DNA from: Hemibagrus wyckioides
Taxonomy: Eukaryota > Chordata > Actinopteri > Siluriformes > Bagridae
Direction of reading: 5' to 3'
Assembly (NCBI RefSeq): GCF_019097595.1
Contig: NC_080729.1
Span: 5,276,417 to 5,340,416 of the forward strand
DNA length: 64,000 bases
The position numbers and the translations under genes are program-made. The notes beneath the pieces are model-generated. The model was given only the letters and a program-made list of their open reading frames with translations, was not told where the DNA came from and searched no databases. Numbering within the stretch: the stretch's first letter is position 1; each line of letters begins with the position of its first letter. Below, piece after piece: positions 36,105 through 46,465 of this stretch.

Positions 36105-38063
36105 GCTGACCAGCTGAAACTCTCGCTCCTCTTCAGTCATTTCCGGCTCGCTCTGCTCCTCATGTACAGGAGATGGGACTTTCAACGTAACGCTTTCCTC
36201 TGCATCGTCACCTTCATCACCATCCTCATCATCACTGTCCTGTAATAGAAATTAAACACATATCTATACCTCACATATACAGAAATACAATGAGACTGAA
36301 TATGTGTATAGAGAAGATTTGTTTCTCTTATTTTTTATTATTTCTTTTGATTTTTAGGTTTTCTTTATGTTATTTATTTCACTTGCACTGCTGCGTTAAT
36401 CTGAATTTCCCCTATGGGGGATTCAAATCTCATCTCCTCTACTAGAAAACCAACCAGATATTCCATTCACTTTATGCAAATAGGTTGGTTAGGTAATCAG
36501 AGAGAAGTCCATGTTTAGCATCCATCCTTTGTTCTGTCAGGCGTTAGCGGAGCTGGCTGATATAACGCGCTAAACGCTCGTCAGAATGTCGCCTGACGGG
36601 CTATGCCAACTTGGATGCGGTTTGGGACACGCCCACCTTCTGGATCTCGATTTGATAAGGATGTAAGATGTTTGCTGAAGAGGGTGTGGTCCCAGTGAGC
36701 GAACACTTACAAACTTGCTCTTGCGTGGTAACCGGACGCCGTCTCCCTCCTCCTCGGCCTCGTTGTCTTTTTCTTTGTGAGCCATTTCAGCACGCTCTTT
36801 CTCCATCCTCTCCTTCTCCAGTTTCTTCTGCTTCTCACGGTCCATTTTTTCGAGGCCTTCTCGAATCCACGCAGGCAGAGTGCGCCTTTTCACAGCGTCT
36901 GGGTTCCAGATCGAGAGGAAAAACATCAAGAATGAACGTCGCAGGAAAAGAGGAAGAAATATATTTATATATTATATCATAAAACCTTACCAATAACTGG
37001 TGCTTCTGTTTTGATGCCCATCTGCCCAGGTGATCTGGGTCGTTCTGGTCTGAATCCTGGCATCCTGTCTCGCCTGTTTTGAGGGCCGTCGGGCCAAAAT
37101 GGTGGGGGAAACCCAGTGCCAGGAGGACCAAATGCTCCGTGCTGAGCATAAAAACAGTAATCTCCATAAGAAAACCTGTAATACTTAATACTACCTTTAA
37201 AACTAATACCATAAGCTGAAGTTATAGTCAACAGATTACACTCTTCGATTAGTGATCACAAGTGATAACATTAATATTATCATAATGTGTATTTTATACA
37301 CCTGCACCTATGTGATACCTGATAATCAAACTGGTTGACTGCCATAGGAGCGACAGGGTAGTGTTCTGGCCCGCTGTTGAACCCATGACTGTTCTGGTTA
37401 AAGACGTGATGCGGGTCACTGGTGAACTCGACGCTGTCCTGACTGTTACTGTCCTCGGATGGATTTACGATGTCCATTGGCGCCGGCGCTGGGGGAATCC
37501 AGGTCTGATCTGCGGGAGGCGGGGGAGGAGGAGGAGGTTGGCTGTGCATCCCCCACTCTACACAAGAGCAAAAGGGGAAAAAAAGATCATAAATAAACAT
37601 CACGAAGGTGTTCCAAAGGTCACAGACATGCCATGGCAGACATGGTGTCTAATGCATCATTTGGGACACAACCTGTGAGATCTGAACTGCCTACCTGGCT
37701 GCCACATCCTATTAAAACTGGAGTCATTCTGAAAGTTTGTGTGATTGTTATGAGCTTCGAGTCCCGCCGTGTCCTGCCCGTTAGGCTGCGGCGGCGGCGG
37801 CGGCTGCTGCTGCTGCTGCTGCTCCATTGTGGTGCCACTCGACTCCTTCTGCGCGATCCATGCCTGAGCTAAAGCCGCCCAGTCCACCTGACCTGAAACA
37901 CACACAGTCGGGAGATTCTGTGAGACAGCCCATCATGGTTCTGGAAACCTTACTGCCTTTTTTCAAGTCACCTACCTGGATCTTGCTGATGCTGAAACGA
38001 CTGCATCCACTGCTGCTGACTCAGAGGCCATTGTTGCCAGGGCTGACCTCCCTGGTCCCACAT
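33042..38063 (-). CDS. PNISR: PNISR, PNN-interacting Ser/Arg-rich nuclear protein (ten coding exons, complete)
   Basis: PNISR is a nuclear-speckle SR-related protein that binds pinin and is linked to splicing. Coding exons are 37976-38063, 37695-37892, 37319-37557, 36991-37141, 36711-36898, 36111-36239, 35872-35971, 35298-35351, 34299-34475 and 33042-33955. They total 2238 nt (745 codons plus stop; human about 805) and every junction keeps phase. The N-terminus MWDQGGQPWQQWPLSQQQWM and QVDWAALAQAWIAQ is highly conserved, followed by Gln/Pro tracts, NQFDYQ, DAVKRRTLPAWIREGLEKM with a charged coiled-coil stretch, EPEMTEEEREFQLMLLTKTL, and GLGAYGSDESEDERS. The last exon is an RS domain ending KASRKHKSKSRSR, identical to the human end. 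Confidence 0.96.
34299..34475 (-). CDS. PNISR: PNISR coding exon 9
   Basis: GLGAYGSDESEDERSLKGSD then ELRHRIRQKQDAFRRKEQER. Donor GTAAGA. Confidence 0.95.
34500..35290. other. PNISR intron 8
   Basis: Contains a (CA)n tract at 35022-35060 and no exon-like sequence. Confidence 0.5.
35298..35351 (-). CDS. PNISR: PNISR coding exon 8 (microexon-sized)
   Basis: 54-bp exon encoding PAKQLAQSSALASLSSL, identified by homology and phase. Acceptor ATCAAAG lacks a strong pyrimidine tract; donor GTAAGT. Confidence 0.88.
35872..35971 (-). CDS. PNISR: PNISR coding exon 7
   Basis: MLLTKTLLTEVLLEVTNEEI to HRKAGK. The acceptor ACGTCAG is preceded by a run of 17 C. Donor GTCTGA is weak. Confidence 0.9.
35979..36102. 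repeat. G17 run plus (TG)18 filling PNISR intron 6
   Basis: Seventeen G at 35979-35995 (C run on the gene strand) and TG x18 at 36067-36102. Together they occupy over a third of the 139-bp intron 35972-36110. Confidence 0.95.
36111..36239 (-). CDS. PNISR: PNISR coding exon 6
   Basis: Acidic DSDDEDGDEGDDAEE then EQSEPEMTEEEREFQL. Acceptor TTCTATTACAG; donor GTCAGC followed at once by (CA)18. Confidence 0.93.
36711..36898 (-). CDS. PNISR: PNISR coding exon 5
   Basis: DAVKRRTLPAWIREGLEKMD plus a Lys/Glu-rich helix and LPRKSKF. Acceptor GGAACCCAG, donor GTAAGT. Confidence 0.95.
36991..37141 (-). CDS. PNISR: PNISR coding exon 4
   Basis: HGAFGPPGTGFPPPFWPDGP to IKTEAPVI. Donor GTAAGG. Confidence 0.94.
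37319..37557 (-). CDS. PNISR: PNISR coding exon 3
   Basis: EWGMHSQ with a P8 run, then PMDIVNPSEDSNSQDSVEF and MAVNQFDYQ. Donor GTATCA. Confidence 0.95.
37695..37892 (-). CDS. PNISR: PNISR coding exon 2
   Basis: GQVDWAALAQAWIAQKESSG, a Q6-P5 run, and NQDSSFNRMWQP-type sequence (NDSSFNRMWQP). Donor GTAGGC. Confidence 0.95.
37976..38063 (-). CDS. PNISR: PNISR coding exon 1
   Basis: ATG at 38061-38063, giving MWDQGGQPWQQWPLSQQQWM and QSFQHQQDP. The exon continues 5' as UTR to an acceptor TTTCTTGCAG at 38088. Donor GTAGGT. Confidence 0.96.
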
Positions 38064-38250
38064 CTCTAAATCTTCAATGCACTTAGCCTGCAAGAAAAAC
38101 AAGCAGAAAATTAAACCCAGGGTAAACAAACCACATACTCCAACTATGCAGCTCATCTCAACCACTCTGTTTTCCCCATTACATGACCTTTGGCTTGTGT
38201 TAGATAAAGGGGGGGACATATATAAATACATTCATGCGCACACAAATTAT

Positions 38251-38730
38251 TTAAAGATGTTCACTTCCAGAACAAGAATCTACAAATAATTTCCTCACCC
38301 TTGTCATCCAAGATGTTCATGTCTGTCTTTCTTCAGTCGTAAAAGAAATGATGTTTTTTGAGGAAAACATTTCAGGATTTTAGTGAACTTCTATGGTGCC
38401 CCCGAGTTCCAATACATAATACATAGCGTCACAGATACGCATCCCAGAGCTAGTGCTAGACAGTATACTGATATATAATGGCTGATGGTTTTGCTAGATA
38501 AGACCCTTCTTCCTGGGCTGGGATCATTTAGAGCTCATTGAAGCTGTATTTAAACTGTATTTTGGACCTCGCGGGCACCACAGAAGTTCACTAAAATCCT
38601 GAAATGTTTTCCTCAAAAAACATAATTTCTATACGACTGAAGAGAGAAAGACATGAACATTTTGGATGACCAGGGGGTGAAGAAATTATTAGTAGATTTT
38701 TGTTCTGGAAGTGAACATCTCCTTTAAAAC
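38251..38730. mobile_element. Foldback MITE with ~155-bp inverted arms
   Basis: The left arm 38251-38410 (gatgttcacttccagaacaa, then gaggaaaacatttcaggatt) is repeated as reverse complement at 38573-38728 (aatcctgaaatgttttcctc, then ttctggaagtgaacatc). A central ~160 bp holds gataagacccttcttcc. ttaaag/ctttaa at the edges could reflect TTAA target choice. Lies in the PNISR 5' intron. Confidence 0.8.
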
Positions 38731-39325
38731 CGGCGTGTATTGAATTGACCGTGATGGTTAATAAAGAGCAAAATAATATCGTGCGATTAACCGCTTTTCC
38801 CTCAACATATTCAGACCTACTGTTTGTGTGTTAATTAAAGCACTATGGCATTAAACATTTCTGCAAAACACTGAGAAGTGACCCGATGGACTCTGGGCTC
38901 GTGCACAAGAGTATAACGAGCAGAAGACTCCAGCTCTATGACAACACAGCGGATGAATAAGAGCTGAAGCTGACATCTCTTCCAGCCCAATAAACCGCCA
39001 TATATATTTATTCACCACTCCTTGACTTCACAAATCCTGAACTCGTTCCCTTGAAGCTATTAAACATTACACGGAGTTATAACAAAACGTTAGCGCTGTT
39101 ATAAACGCGTTATACGGCGCTGCTATGCTAACGCTAATGCTAGGCCTCGAATATGAACACAGGCATGCATTAAAAGCAAAAAAATGTCGCCTCATAACAT
39201 ACACTGACGCTAACATCCCCGCATTTCGAAAAGGATAGGTGCAAATATTCTAAAAATATGATCACTTATTAGCGTATAATGTTTGTATTTTTATTTCTTT
39301 TGCACAATCCGCTGCGCTCCCCTAC

Positions 39326-39380
39326 CTCTGATGCGGCCTGCACAGAAAATGGCGTTTATTTGATTAACCGGAAGTGCTTT
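39326..39380 (-). promoter_or_regulatory. PNISR: Probable PNISR promoter and noncoding exon 1
   Basis: On the minus strand CACTTCCGGTTAA (ETS/GABPA type, 39365-39377) is followed by CGCCATTTT (YY1 type, 39346-39354) and then a CAGAG/GTAGGG donor at 39326/39325. This ordering is typical of TATA-less housekeeping promoters, and PNISR is the next gene downstream. The transcription start is not fixed by sequence. Confidence 0.55.
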
Positions 39381-39424
39381 TCGCTAAGCAAAGCGGATGC
39401 GTTTGAATCGCTTCGCATTGGCAC

Positions 39425-39770
39425 AAATAGGACTTTTATTTTTTGTGATTAAATTTTTTTATTGCTTTTGCATATAAAGGGTCACATACAATTGTATACA
39501 ATTGCTTCTTTACAATAAACAGCTCAAACTGACCATCTGAACCCCTCCAAACATCCCCACCCCCCAGCGGTCCCCAAAGTCCAGGCGCGAGTGGGACTTT
39601 TATTTTTATTTTTTTGTGATTAATTTTTTTTATTGCTTTTGCATAGAAAGGGTCATATACAATTAAATTGCTTCTTTACCATAAACAGCTCAAACTGACC
39701 CTCTGAACCCCTCCAAACATCCCCACCCCCTGGCGGTCCCTAAAGTCCAGGTAGGAATGGGACTTTTATC
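39425..39770. repeat. Direct tandem duplication, two ~170-bp copies
   Basis: ggacttttattttttgtgat through ccaaagtccagg occurs twice (about 39428-39593 and 39594-39767), with small indels. It immediately borders the PNISR promoter. Confidence 0.85.
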
Positions 39771-40114
39771 AGAACGCTCTTTTATTTACGATATTAGCTG
39801 CTTAATAACAAAAATAATTTTGCTATCGAACTGAATTGTTTTTTTTTTGTTTTGTTTTGTTTTGTTTTGTTTTAAAAGCAGATGTTTTCCCCCTAAGGGA
39901 TGCCGTGGCTTCACAAGACAAATGAGCCTGCCACTTAATACACAGCATGGGACTTTTAGTTTGTAGAACTACTGCATAAGACATGGGGGAACGCTGTTAT
40001 AGGCAAATTATGGATCAACGACGAGTTGGAATTATATCTAAAGAAATCCATTATAAATTCCTCAACAATCAAATGAGCTCTTGAGGAAAAGATTCAGTAT
40101 GGATCACAATAATT

Positions 40115-40440
40115 GTGTGTGTTTTGTGTGTGAGGATAATACCGAAACAACCTAACACTTATTTACCTTCTGTGATTTCTCTTCAGCTTTCTGGGATGAT
40201 ATGCTTGATTGGTTGGTCACTAAAATACATGCCCTTCCACCATTATATTATATTTGGCATGCTGCTGCCTGATAATAAAGCTGACTTCCTTGTAAATGTC
40301 ATTTTATTACTTGGGAAGTTCTTTATTCACAAATGTAAAAACCCTAAAGACCAGACCTTCCTTCTTTTTTTTCCTGTTTTCATAAGAGACCAAGAAAATA
40401 ATGTTCTCCTTTCACTAAAGCATATGCATTAAAAAATAAT
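40115..40440 (+). mobile_element. L1-like ORF2 C-terminal remnant
   Basis: An open frame includes LLLGKFFIHKCKNPKDQTFL, a pattern seen at the very C-terminus of fish L1/Tx1-group ORF2 (GK-HIHK). It is fragmentary; AT-rich 3' sequence and poly-T/A tracts follow to 40735. Confidence 0.5.
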
Positions 40441-40756
40441 GGAATAAAACTTCTTATATGCCGTGAATTTAGCATTATCTATGAAAATTAAATGGACCCT
40501 CTAGCACCCCCCCCCCTTTTTGTATTAATTGTTTTCTCCTTCTCTCTTTGTTGGTTGATTTGTTTATGATCATGCGGTATTCCTACAATTACTATAATGT
40601 ACTAGTTTTGTAAATTTGTTCTGTGTCTTGTTTTGTTTGAATTGTTCTAAATATTGAATGCTTTAATGACAAATTGTTTGCATTATAATAATAGCAGATA
40701 AAAATTTTTTTTTTTTAAAAAAAAGGTTGGAATTATATGGCGCCTGCAACCACCTT

Positions 40757-40762
40757 GAATAT

Positions 40763-40832
<70 letters not shown>
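40757..40832. repeat. (TTTA)n microsatellite
   Basis: About 19 units. A further CT repeat lies at 41023-41053. Confidence 0.95.
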
Positions 40833-40835
<3 letters not shown>

Positions 40836-40839
40836 AAGA

Positions 40840-41019
40840 TTATTTTCCTATAACTGAACTCCCAGAGAGTCTGAGACACCAGTCTTACAAGAGAAATTTG
40901 TCAGCTTACCTTTTTATCCATTTCTAGGTACATTGAATGAACTGGAATGTCCAACAGTCCACCTATTTCCTCGTATTGCTTACATTAAAACAGCCAACAG
41001 TCTCTCACCAGCCTTTCTA

Positions 41020-41055
<36 letters not shown>

Positions 41056-41630
41056 CATTCAGACAAAAATGTAGATTGTCAGGTTACTGATAAAACTCAA
41101 AGCTAACTTATTAAGTAGTGTGTCCTTCCACTTACAGGTTTAAATCTAATGCCTTTGTTATATGTTCAACATTATTGTTACTATAGGACGATTTTATGCC
41201 CCCAAAAACTAATAAACAGATGCCAGTGGGTTTTTAAAATGCCAGTACAAATCTAAAACATTTGGCAAACCATAAATATATCCAAAACAAAACGACGTAT
41301 TATTATATAAGTACCTGATGTGAAGAGAAAGTGAAGTGCCAGACCAGTTCTGACCACACGAGGGCGCCGTGTGACTTCTTCTCTACAACAATCTCGACCT
41401 GTGCCCTGAGATAGTTTGGTGTACTTACCTCAAATGTTTCCTTTGAACATGGCTTTTAGAATAAGAATAAGTCTAAAACTAAACAAACGTTTCATTTCAA
41501 CGTCAAACTGCAATGACATTGAAAAGTTCAACATGTCTCATACTCTACTGCAAATACCTGGGTGTCACACCCATGCGTGGGTCTTCCCCAACCTCAAAGT
41601 TCCAAGCACGTAGCTGTGTCATTATAGGAT
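40840..41630. other. Intergenic, nothing recognised
   Basis: No coding or repeat structure beyond the CT tract. Confidence 0.35.
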
Positions 41631-41632
41631 GT

Positions 41633-41800
41633 ACAAAGCCCTGACCTTTCCTCCTCTGAACACCTTTGGGATGAATTGAAGCAGATCTTTTTGCCCAACA
41701 GCAGTGCCAGTTCTTATTAATGCTCTTGTGCATTTGAGTCCATAAAGATAGGAATTTTAGGAAGTATGCAACCCCAATTACAAATATTTTAGACAGTATG
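41633..41800 (+). mobile_element. Tc1-like 3' remnant (third family)
   Basis: gccctgacctttcctcctct and gaacacctttgggatgaatt correspond to the PDL-P-EH-W-E region of a Tc1 transposase. Strongly decayed. Confidence 0.5.
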
Positions 41801-41878
41801 GGTGTTTAGGAGCAGTACCGTGTTCTATTAAGTTCTTAAAATCGGTGTGTGGAGTTGATACGATTCGATATACCTACA

Positions 41879-42312
41879 TACATCGATCATGTATAACATT
41901 ATGACCACCTGCCTAATATTGTGTCGGTCACCCTTTTGCTGCCAAAACGGCCATGACCCATGAAGGCATGGACTCCACTAGATCCCTAAAGGTGTGCTGT
42001 GGGATCTGGCACCAAGATGTTAGCAGCAGATCTTTTAAGTCCTTGGACTTAAAAGACACTTTTGATAGATACTGACCACTGCAGACCGGGAATATCTCCA
42101 CAAGAGCTGCAGTTTTGGAGATGCTCTGATCCAGTGGTCTAGCCATCACAATTTAGCCCTTCGTCAAACTCGCTCAAATCCTTACGCTTGTCCATTTTTC
42201 CTGCTTCTAACACATCAACTTTGAGGACAAAATGTTCATTTTGTGTGTTCAAGTTCATCAGTCTTATTCACTTCACCTGTCAGTGCTCGTAATGTTATAC
42301 TTGATCGTCGTA
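41879..42312 (-). mobile_element. Tc1-like family 1, short deleted copy
   Basis: Inverted ends gtataacattatgaccacct and gtaatgttatacttgatcg. The minus-strand frame fuses the HTH start ([16 protein letters not shown]) directly to the C-terminal [20 protein letters not shown]. About 434 bp. Confidence 0.8.
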
Positions 42313-42454
42313 TATTCTTAGGTTTTAATGCTATTTACAGTTGTGTGCCCATTTTTACATATTTCTAGTCTTGTCTAGTTTTGGGCATCAAAATGCTATT
42401 TAAGTTTATCACATTGCTCTACCATAAATAGAGCTTTGAAATATAAAACTATAG

Positions 42455-42620
42455 CTTCATTTACAGCATTTGGCAGAAACCCTTATCCAGAGCAGCTTAC
42501 ATTTATCTTATTTATACAACTGAACAGTTGAGGGTTAAGGGCTTTGCTCAAGGGCCCCAAATGTGTCAGCTTCCTGGGATTTGATCTCATAACCGTTTAA
42601 TCAGTAGTCCACTGTCTGAT
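42455..42620 (-). repeat. SINE family B
   Basis: The reverse complement of this stretch matches the 22137-22310 copy (cttatccagagcagcttaca and gaacagttgagggttaagg). Confidence 0.7.
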
Positions 42621-42928
42621 AATTGATGTTAGCATTCACATACACCCACATGGCCAATATTTAACTTCTTTTCACATCATTGGCACTTAAAGCTCAAGCA
42701 AGGAATGGATTTTGCTTTGTTTATTAGTGCATCCTTTTTATCGTTTTTATCTTCTAACAATAGGGTTCGTCTTGGAGGAAGCCAACGTATACCGAAATGG
42801 CAAGATGATTGACTGTTGAAATTACATAAAGACGATGATGACAGTGACATCTCATGCCATTTTAATGCAGCTCTAGATAATGCATGACATTACCATATTT
42901 CTTGGTAAATGTTGATTACATCTATCAG

Positions 42929-43188
<260 letters not shown>

Positions 43189-43189
43189 T

Positions 43190-43680
43190 GTTTGTACGAT
43201 CACTGTGACCCAGTGTTGCAGGTCCATAGATTTCTGAGGATAAATTTGAACTGTTTCCACACATCGATTAGAGGTTTGACATTTGCTATACATGATATTA
43301 ACAATATTAATCTTCTCCAGGTTGAATAGATGATTTAAAATCCACTGTGACCCTGATGAATGACTGAAATGAATGGATATGTATTGTGTGGTGTTTGCGC
43401 TGTAAATGTGCTAATGTAATGTATTTGTAAAGTTGTGAATAGAATTTAGAGGGAGTTTTTGTTCCTCTGCTGGTTTTAGGGCTGATTTTGATCTGGCAGC
43501 CTTGCTGGGTAAAAATCCACTCTAGCTTTAACTCTATAACAGTATGAGGCTCTGATGGTTAGCACTTTCCCAGCATTGTTTTGCCCCACATGCTGTAGCA
43601 AGTCAGTTGTTGTTGCTGAATGGAGTGAGTGGAGGGAAAAGTGAACAGACTGAGAGACTGTAACAGAGGTATAGTCAAAG
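43190..43680. other. Intergenic, nothing recognised
   Basis: No structure supported. Confidence 0.35.
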
Positions 43681-44600
43681 AGTAGGTCTGGTTTCTGCTA
43701 TATAATCTGCTCAGTTCAGTGGAGGACACTAGCTCCAGGATCTCCCGTAGATCCTGCTTCAGTTCAGGGTGAGTAAGGGACAGGCTTTGCTGTAGATAGA
43801 TAGTTGGGTGGCAGCAGACCCAGGTTGCTGGAGGACAGCAGGTCCAAGATGCACTATAAGCTGTGTTCAATTTAGTGGGGGACAGCATGACCAAGAGAAG
43901 GTCCAGGTTCTGCTGTAGACCTTGTCCAGTAGCGGATAGACAGTGCAGGCTATCTGGTAGGCCTGTTTTAATGGGGTATAGAAGGTCCAGGACACAGTAT
44001 TAGTAGAGGACAGCATGAACAAGAAATGTAGCCCATGTTTTAATGAGGGGTCAACAAGTCCAGGCTCTGCTATAGACCCTGTCCATGTTCTGGCTCTGTA
44101 AGCTTTGAAAGGGGTATAGTAGGCCCTCTACAGTTAGAGACAGGACATGCAGTAGGCCCTTTTCAGTTGGGTACAGCAGGTCCAGGACATGCAGTAGGCC
44201 CTGTTCTCTTGGAGACAGCATCTCCAGGACATGCAGTAGGCCCTTTTCAGCTGGAGACAGCAGGTCCAAGACATACACAAGGCTCTGTTCTGTTAGAGAC
44301 AGCATGTCCAGGACATGCAGTAGGCCCTTTTCAGTTGGATACAGCAGGTCCAGGACATGCAGTAGGCCCTGTTTAGCTGGAGACAGCAGGTCCAGGACAT
44401 GCAGTTGGCTCTGTTCTGTTAGAGACAGCAGGTCCAGGACATGCAGTTGGCTCTGTTCAGTTGGAGACAAGAGGTCCAGGACATGAAGTAAGCCCTGTTC
44501 AGTTGGAGACAGCAGATCTAGGACATGCAGAAGGCCCTGTTCTGTTAGAGACAGCAGGTCCAGGAAATGCAGTAGGCTGTGTTAAATTGGAGACAGCATC
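43680..44600. repeat. 42-bp minisatellite (regular 44150-44600, degenerate before)
   Basis: Unit aggtccaggacatgcagtag followed by gccctgttcagttggagaca and gc; tccaggac recurs at 44181 and 44223. The period is divisible by three, so long chance frames of HVLDLLS repeats appear. Degenerate related sequence extends left to about 43680. Confidence 0.9.
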
Positions 44601-45430
44601 TTCAACTTTATCATCATTTTCTCCATAATTTGATTTGGAGGAGAAACTAAAATTTATATTAATTACATTTACAGTATTTAACAAATGCTCTTATCCAGAG
44701 CAACTTATTATTACTACTGCTGGTTTAGAGGCTTTTTTTGTTGTTGTAAGAAATACAACACCTTTTTGAAAACTCACTTGCTAAACGTACTAGAGAAGTC
44801 AAAAATGTACTGACACTTCTGAATCCAACATCAACATTTATAGCTTAAAAGTAATGTAAGTATCTTATAATGGTCTGATTAGGCCGGGTAATTGACCAGA
44901 GGTTGAGTAATGTTTAGCACCACTTATCTTCTGCAGATGGAGACTGGACCATCCAGGCTTCATCATGAGGACGAGGAGTATGTTTGCTCTGAAAGGCCAG
45001 CGGTAAGGACTGGTAATAATACTGTTCAATGTTCTTGTACTTCATGAACCCATCTGATTTGACCTGTGTGCAGGATAAACAAGAGGCACAGCCCTCCACC
45101 TTTCCATGTGAGTGGAACGTCTGTGTTTAACCATGAATATGTCATACCTTGTCCTTAACTTTGTTTACTTTTAAAGGAAGTGGATAAAAACCCTCAGTAT
45201 AAAAAGCTGAATATTAGGAAATAATAATAAACATAAAGACAATTAAAGCTTTATACATTATGCTTCATTTGTGATTATTTCATTTGAATGAGATGACTAA
45301 AAATTCTTTGTCTATGCAAAAACATAAATTATTATGAATTAACCACCGTAAATCTTAGCCTACATGGCTAGTCATGTTTTTTTTTCTGGAAAGGGTGTCT
45401 ACAAAAACTCTATATTATATAACTCTATAC
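44600..45430. other. Intergenic, with SINE B fragment at 44660-44705
   Basis: aaatgctcttatccagagca at about 44680 is a SINE B end. Nothing coding recognised. Confidence 0.4.
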
Positions 45431-45524
45431 ACCCATGGTGAGCAGAAAAGCATCTCAGAACAGGAATACAGGGGCTAGCAGTTACCAGTACATCTAAACT
45501 ATCTAATTAACGTTTGGAAAAACA

Positions 45525-45760
45525 TCGCCTGGTCTGATGCATCTCCGTTTTCTCTGGAAGGGTCAAAATTGGTGTCATCAGCATAGATCAGTGGATGAAA
45601 TCTGCCTTGTCTCAACAGTTCAGCTGCTTGCGGTGATTGTAATGGTGCCAGGAATGTTTTCTTGGCATGCACTGGGCCCCTTAATATCAACATCTCTGTG
45701 GGCTATTGCTGACCATGTGCATTCAGATCAGTGTACTTCAGTGGTCTTCAACAGTCAACA
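45525..45760 (+). mobile_element. Tc1-like transposase fragment (fourth family)
   Basis: ggtctgatgcatctccgttt (W-SDES-F region) through atgttttcttggcatgcact and ttgctgaccatgtgcattca reads like the catalytic core of another teleost Tc1 family, with frameshifts. A shorter relative lies at 48105-48230. Confidence 0.6.
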
Positions 45761-45831
45761 TGAACCATGATTCCATACCACAAAGAAGAGTATAAAAAGA
45801 AGAAACCGGTGTCCTTAGCGGGTTACCTTTT

Positions 45832-45955
45832 TCGGCCATTTAGCAGACACCCTTATCCAGAGCAACAAACATTTGAGGGTTGGTAGCTTGATGGATCTGA
45901 ACTCACAACCTTCAGATCAGTAACCCAACACTTTAACCACTAACACATCCCCCTG
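45832..45955 (-). repeat. SINE family B
   Basis: Contains cacccttatccagagcaaca and aacccaacactttaaccact on the plus strand. Confidence 0.65.
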
Positions 45956-46157
45956 TTACTTTAGCTAGTATGGTCAGTACAGTGTTCCTAATAAAGTGAC
46001 TGCTAAGTGTATATATGTATTAAATCAGATAATGAACTACTGTTTTACTCATAAACCATATACAAGATCTACAATCCGGGAAATTATAATCCTATAAATC
46101 TATTGACTTGAGGGTTTAAGATTAACTTTAAGATTCAATTTCTTTTGAGGAACCAAA

Positions 46158-46215
46158 ATTCCTTCCTTCCTTCCTTCCTTCCTTCCTTCCTTCCTTCCTT
46201 CCTTCCTCCCTCCCT

Positions 46216-46258
<43 letters not shown>

Positions 46259-46273
46259 CCTTCCTTCCTTCCT
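46158..46273. repeat. (TTCC)n/(CT)n microsatellite
   Basis: TTCC then CCCT then CT runs. Confidence 0.9.
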
Positions 46274-46465
46274 AAATGGCTAAACTAAAATTAGCTGTTT
46301 TTCTGTTGTATTAATGCACCAAAGCATTCTATTACCAAAATAGCTAGCTGTTTTGATGGAGAATGGCAGCTGAGCTCAGATATTTAGCCAAACAGCTAGC
46401 ATCAGCTAATATACCAAACCTTATTTTTCAAATGCATAAAAGACTCACTACTTAATTCACTGATA

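Noticed and set aside
45499..45693. IYADDT motif suggesting a reverse transcriptase on the minus strand
   Set aside because: The plus strand of the same bases reads as a Tc1 transposase core fragment (SDES region onward), and no other RT motif accompanies YADD.
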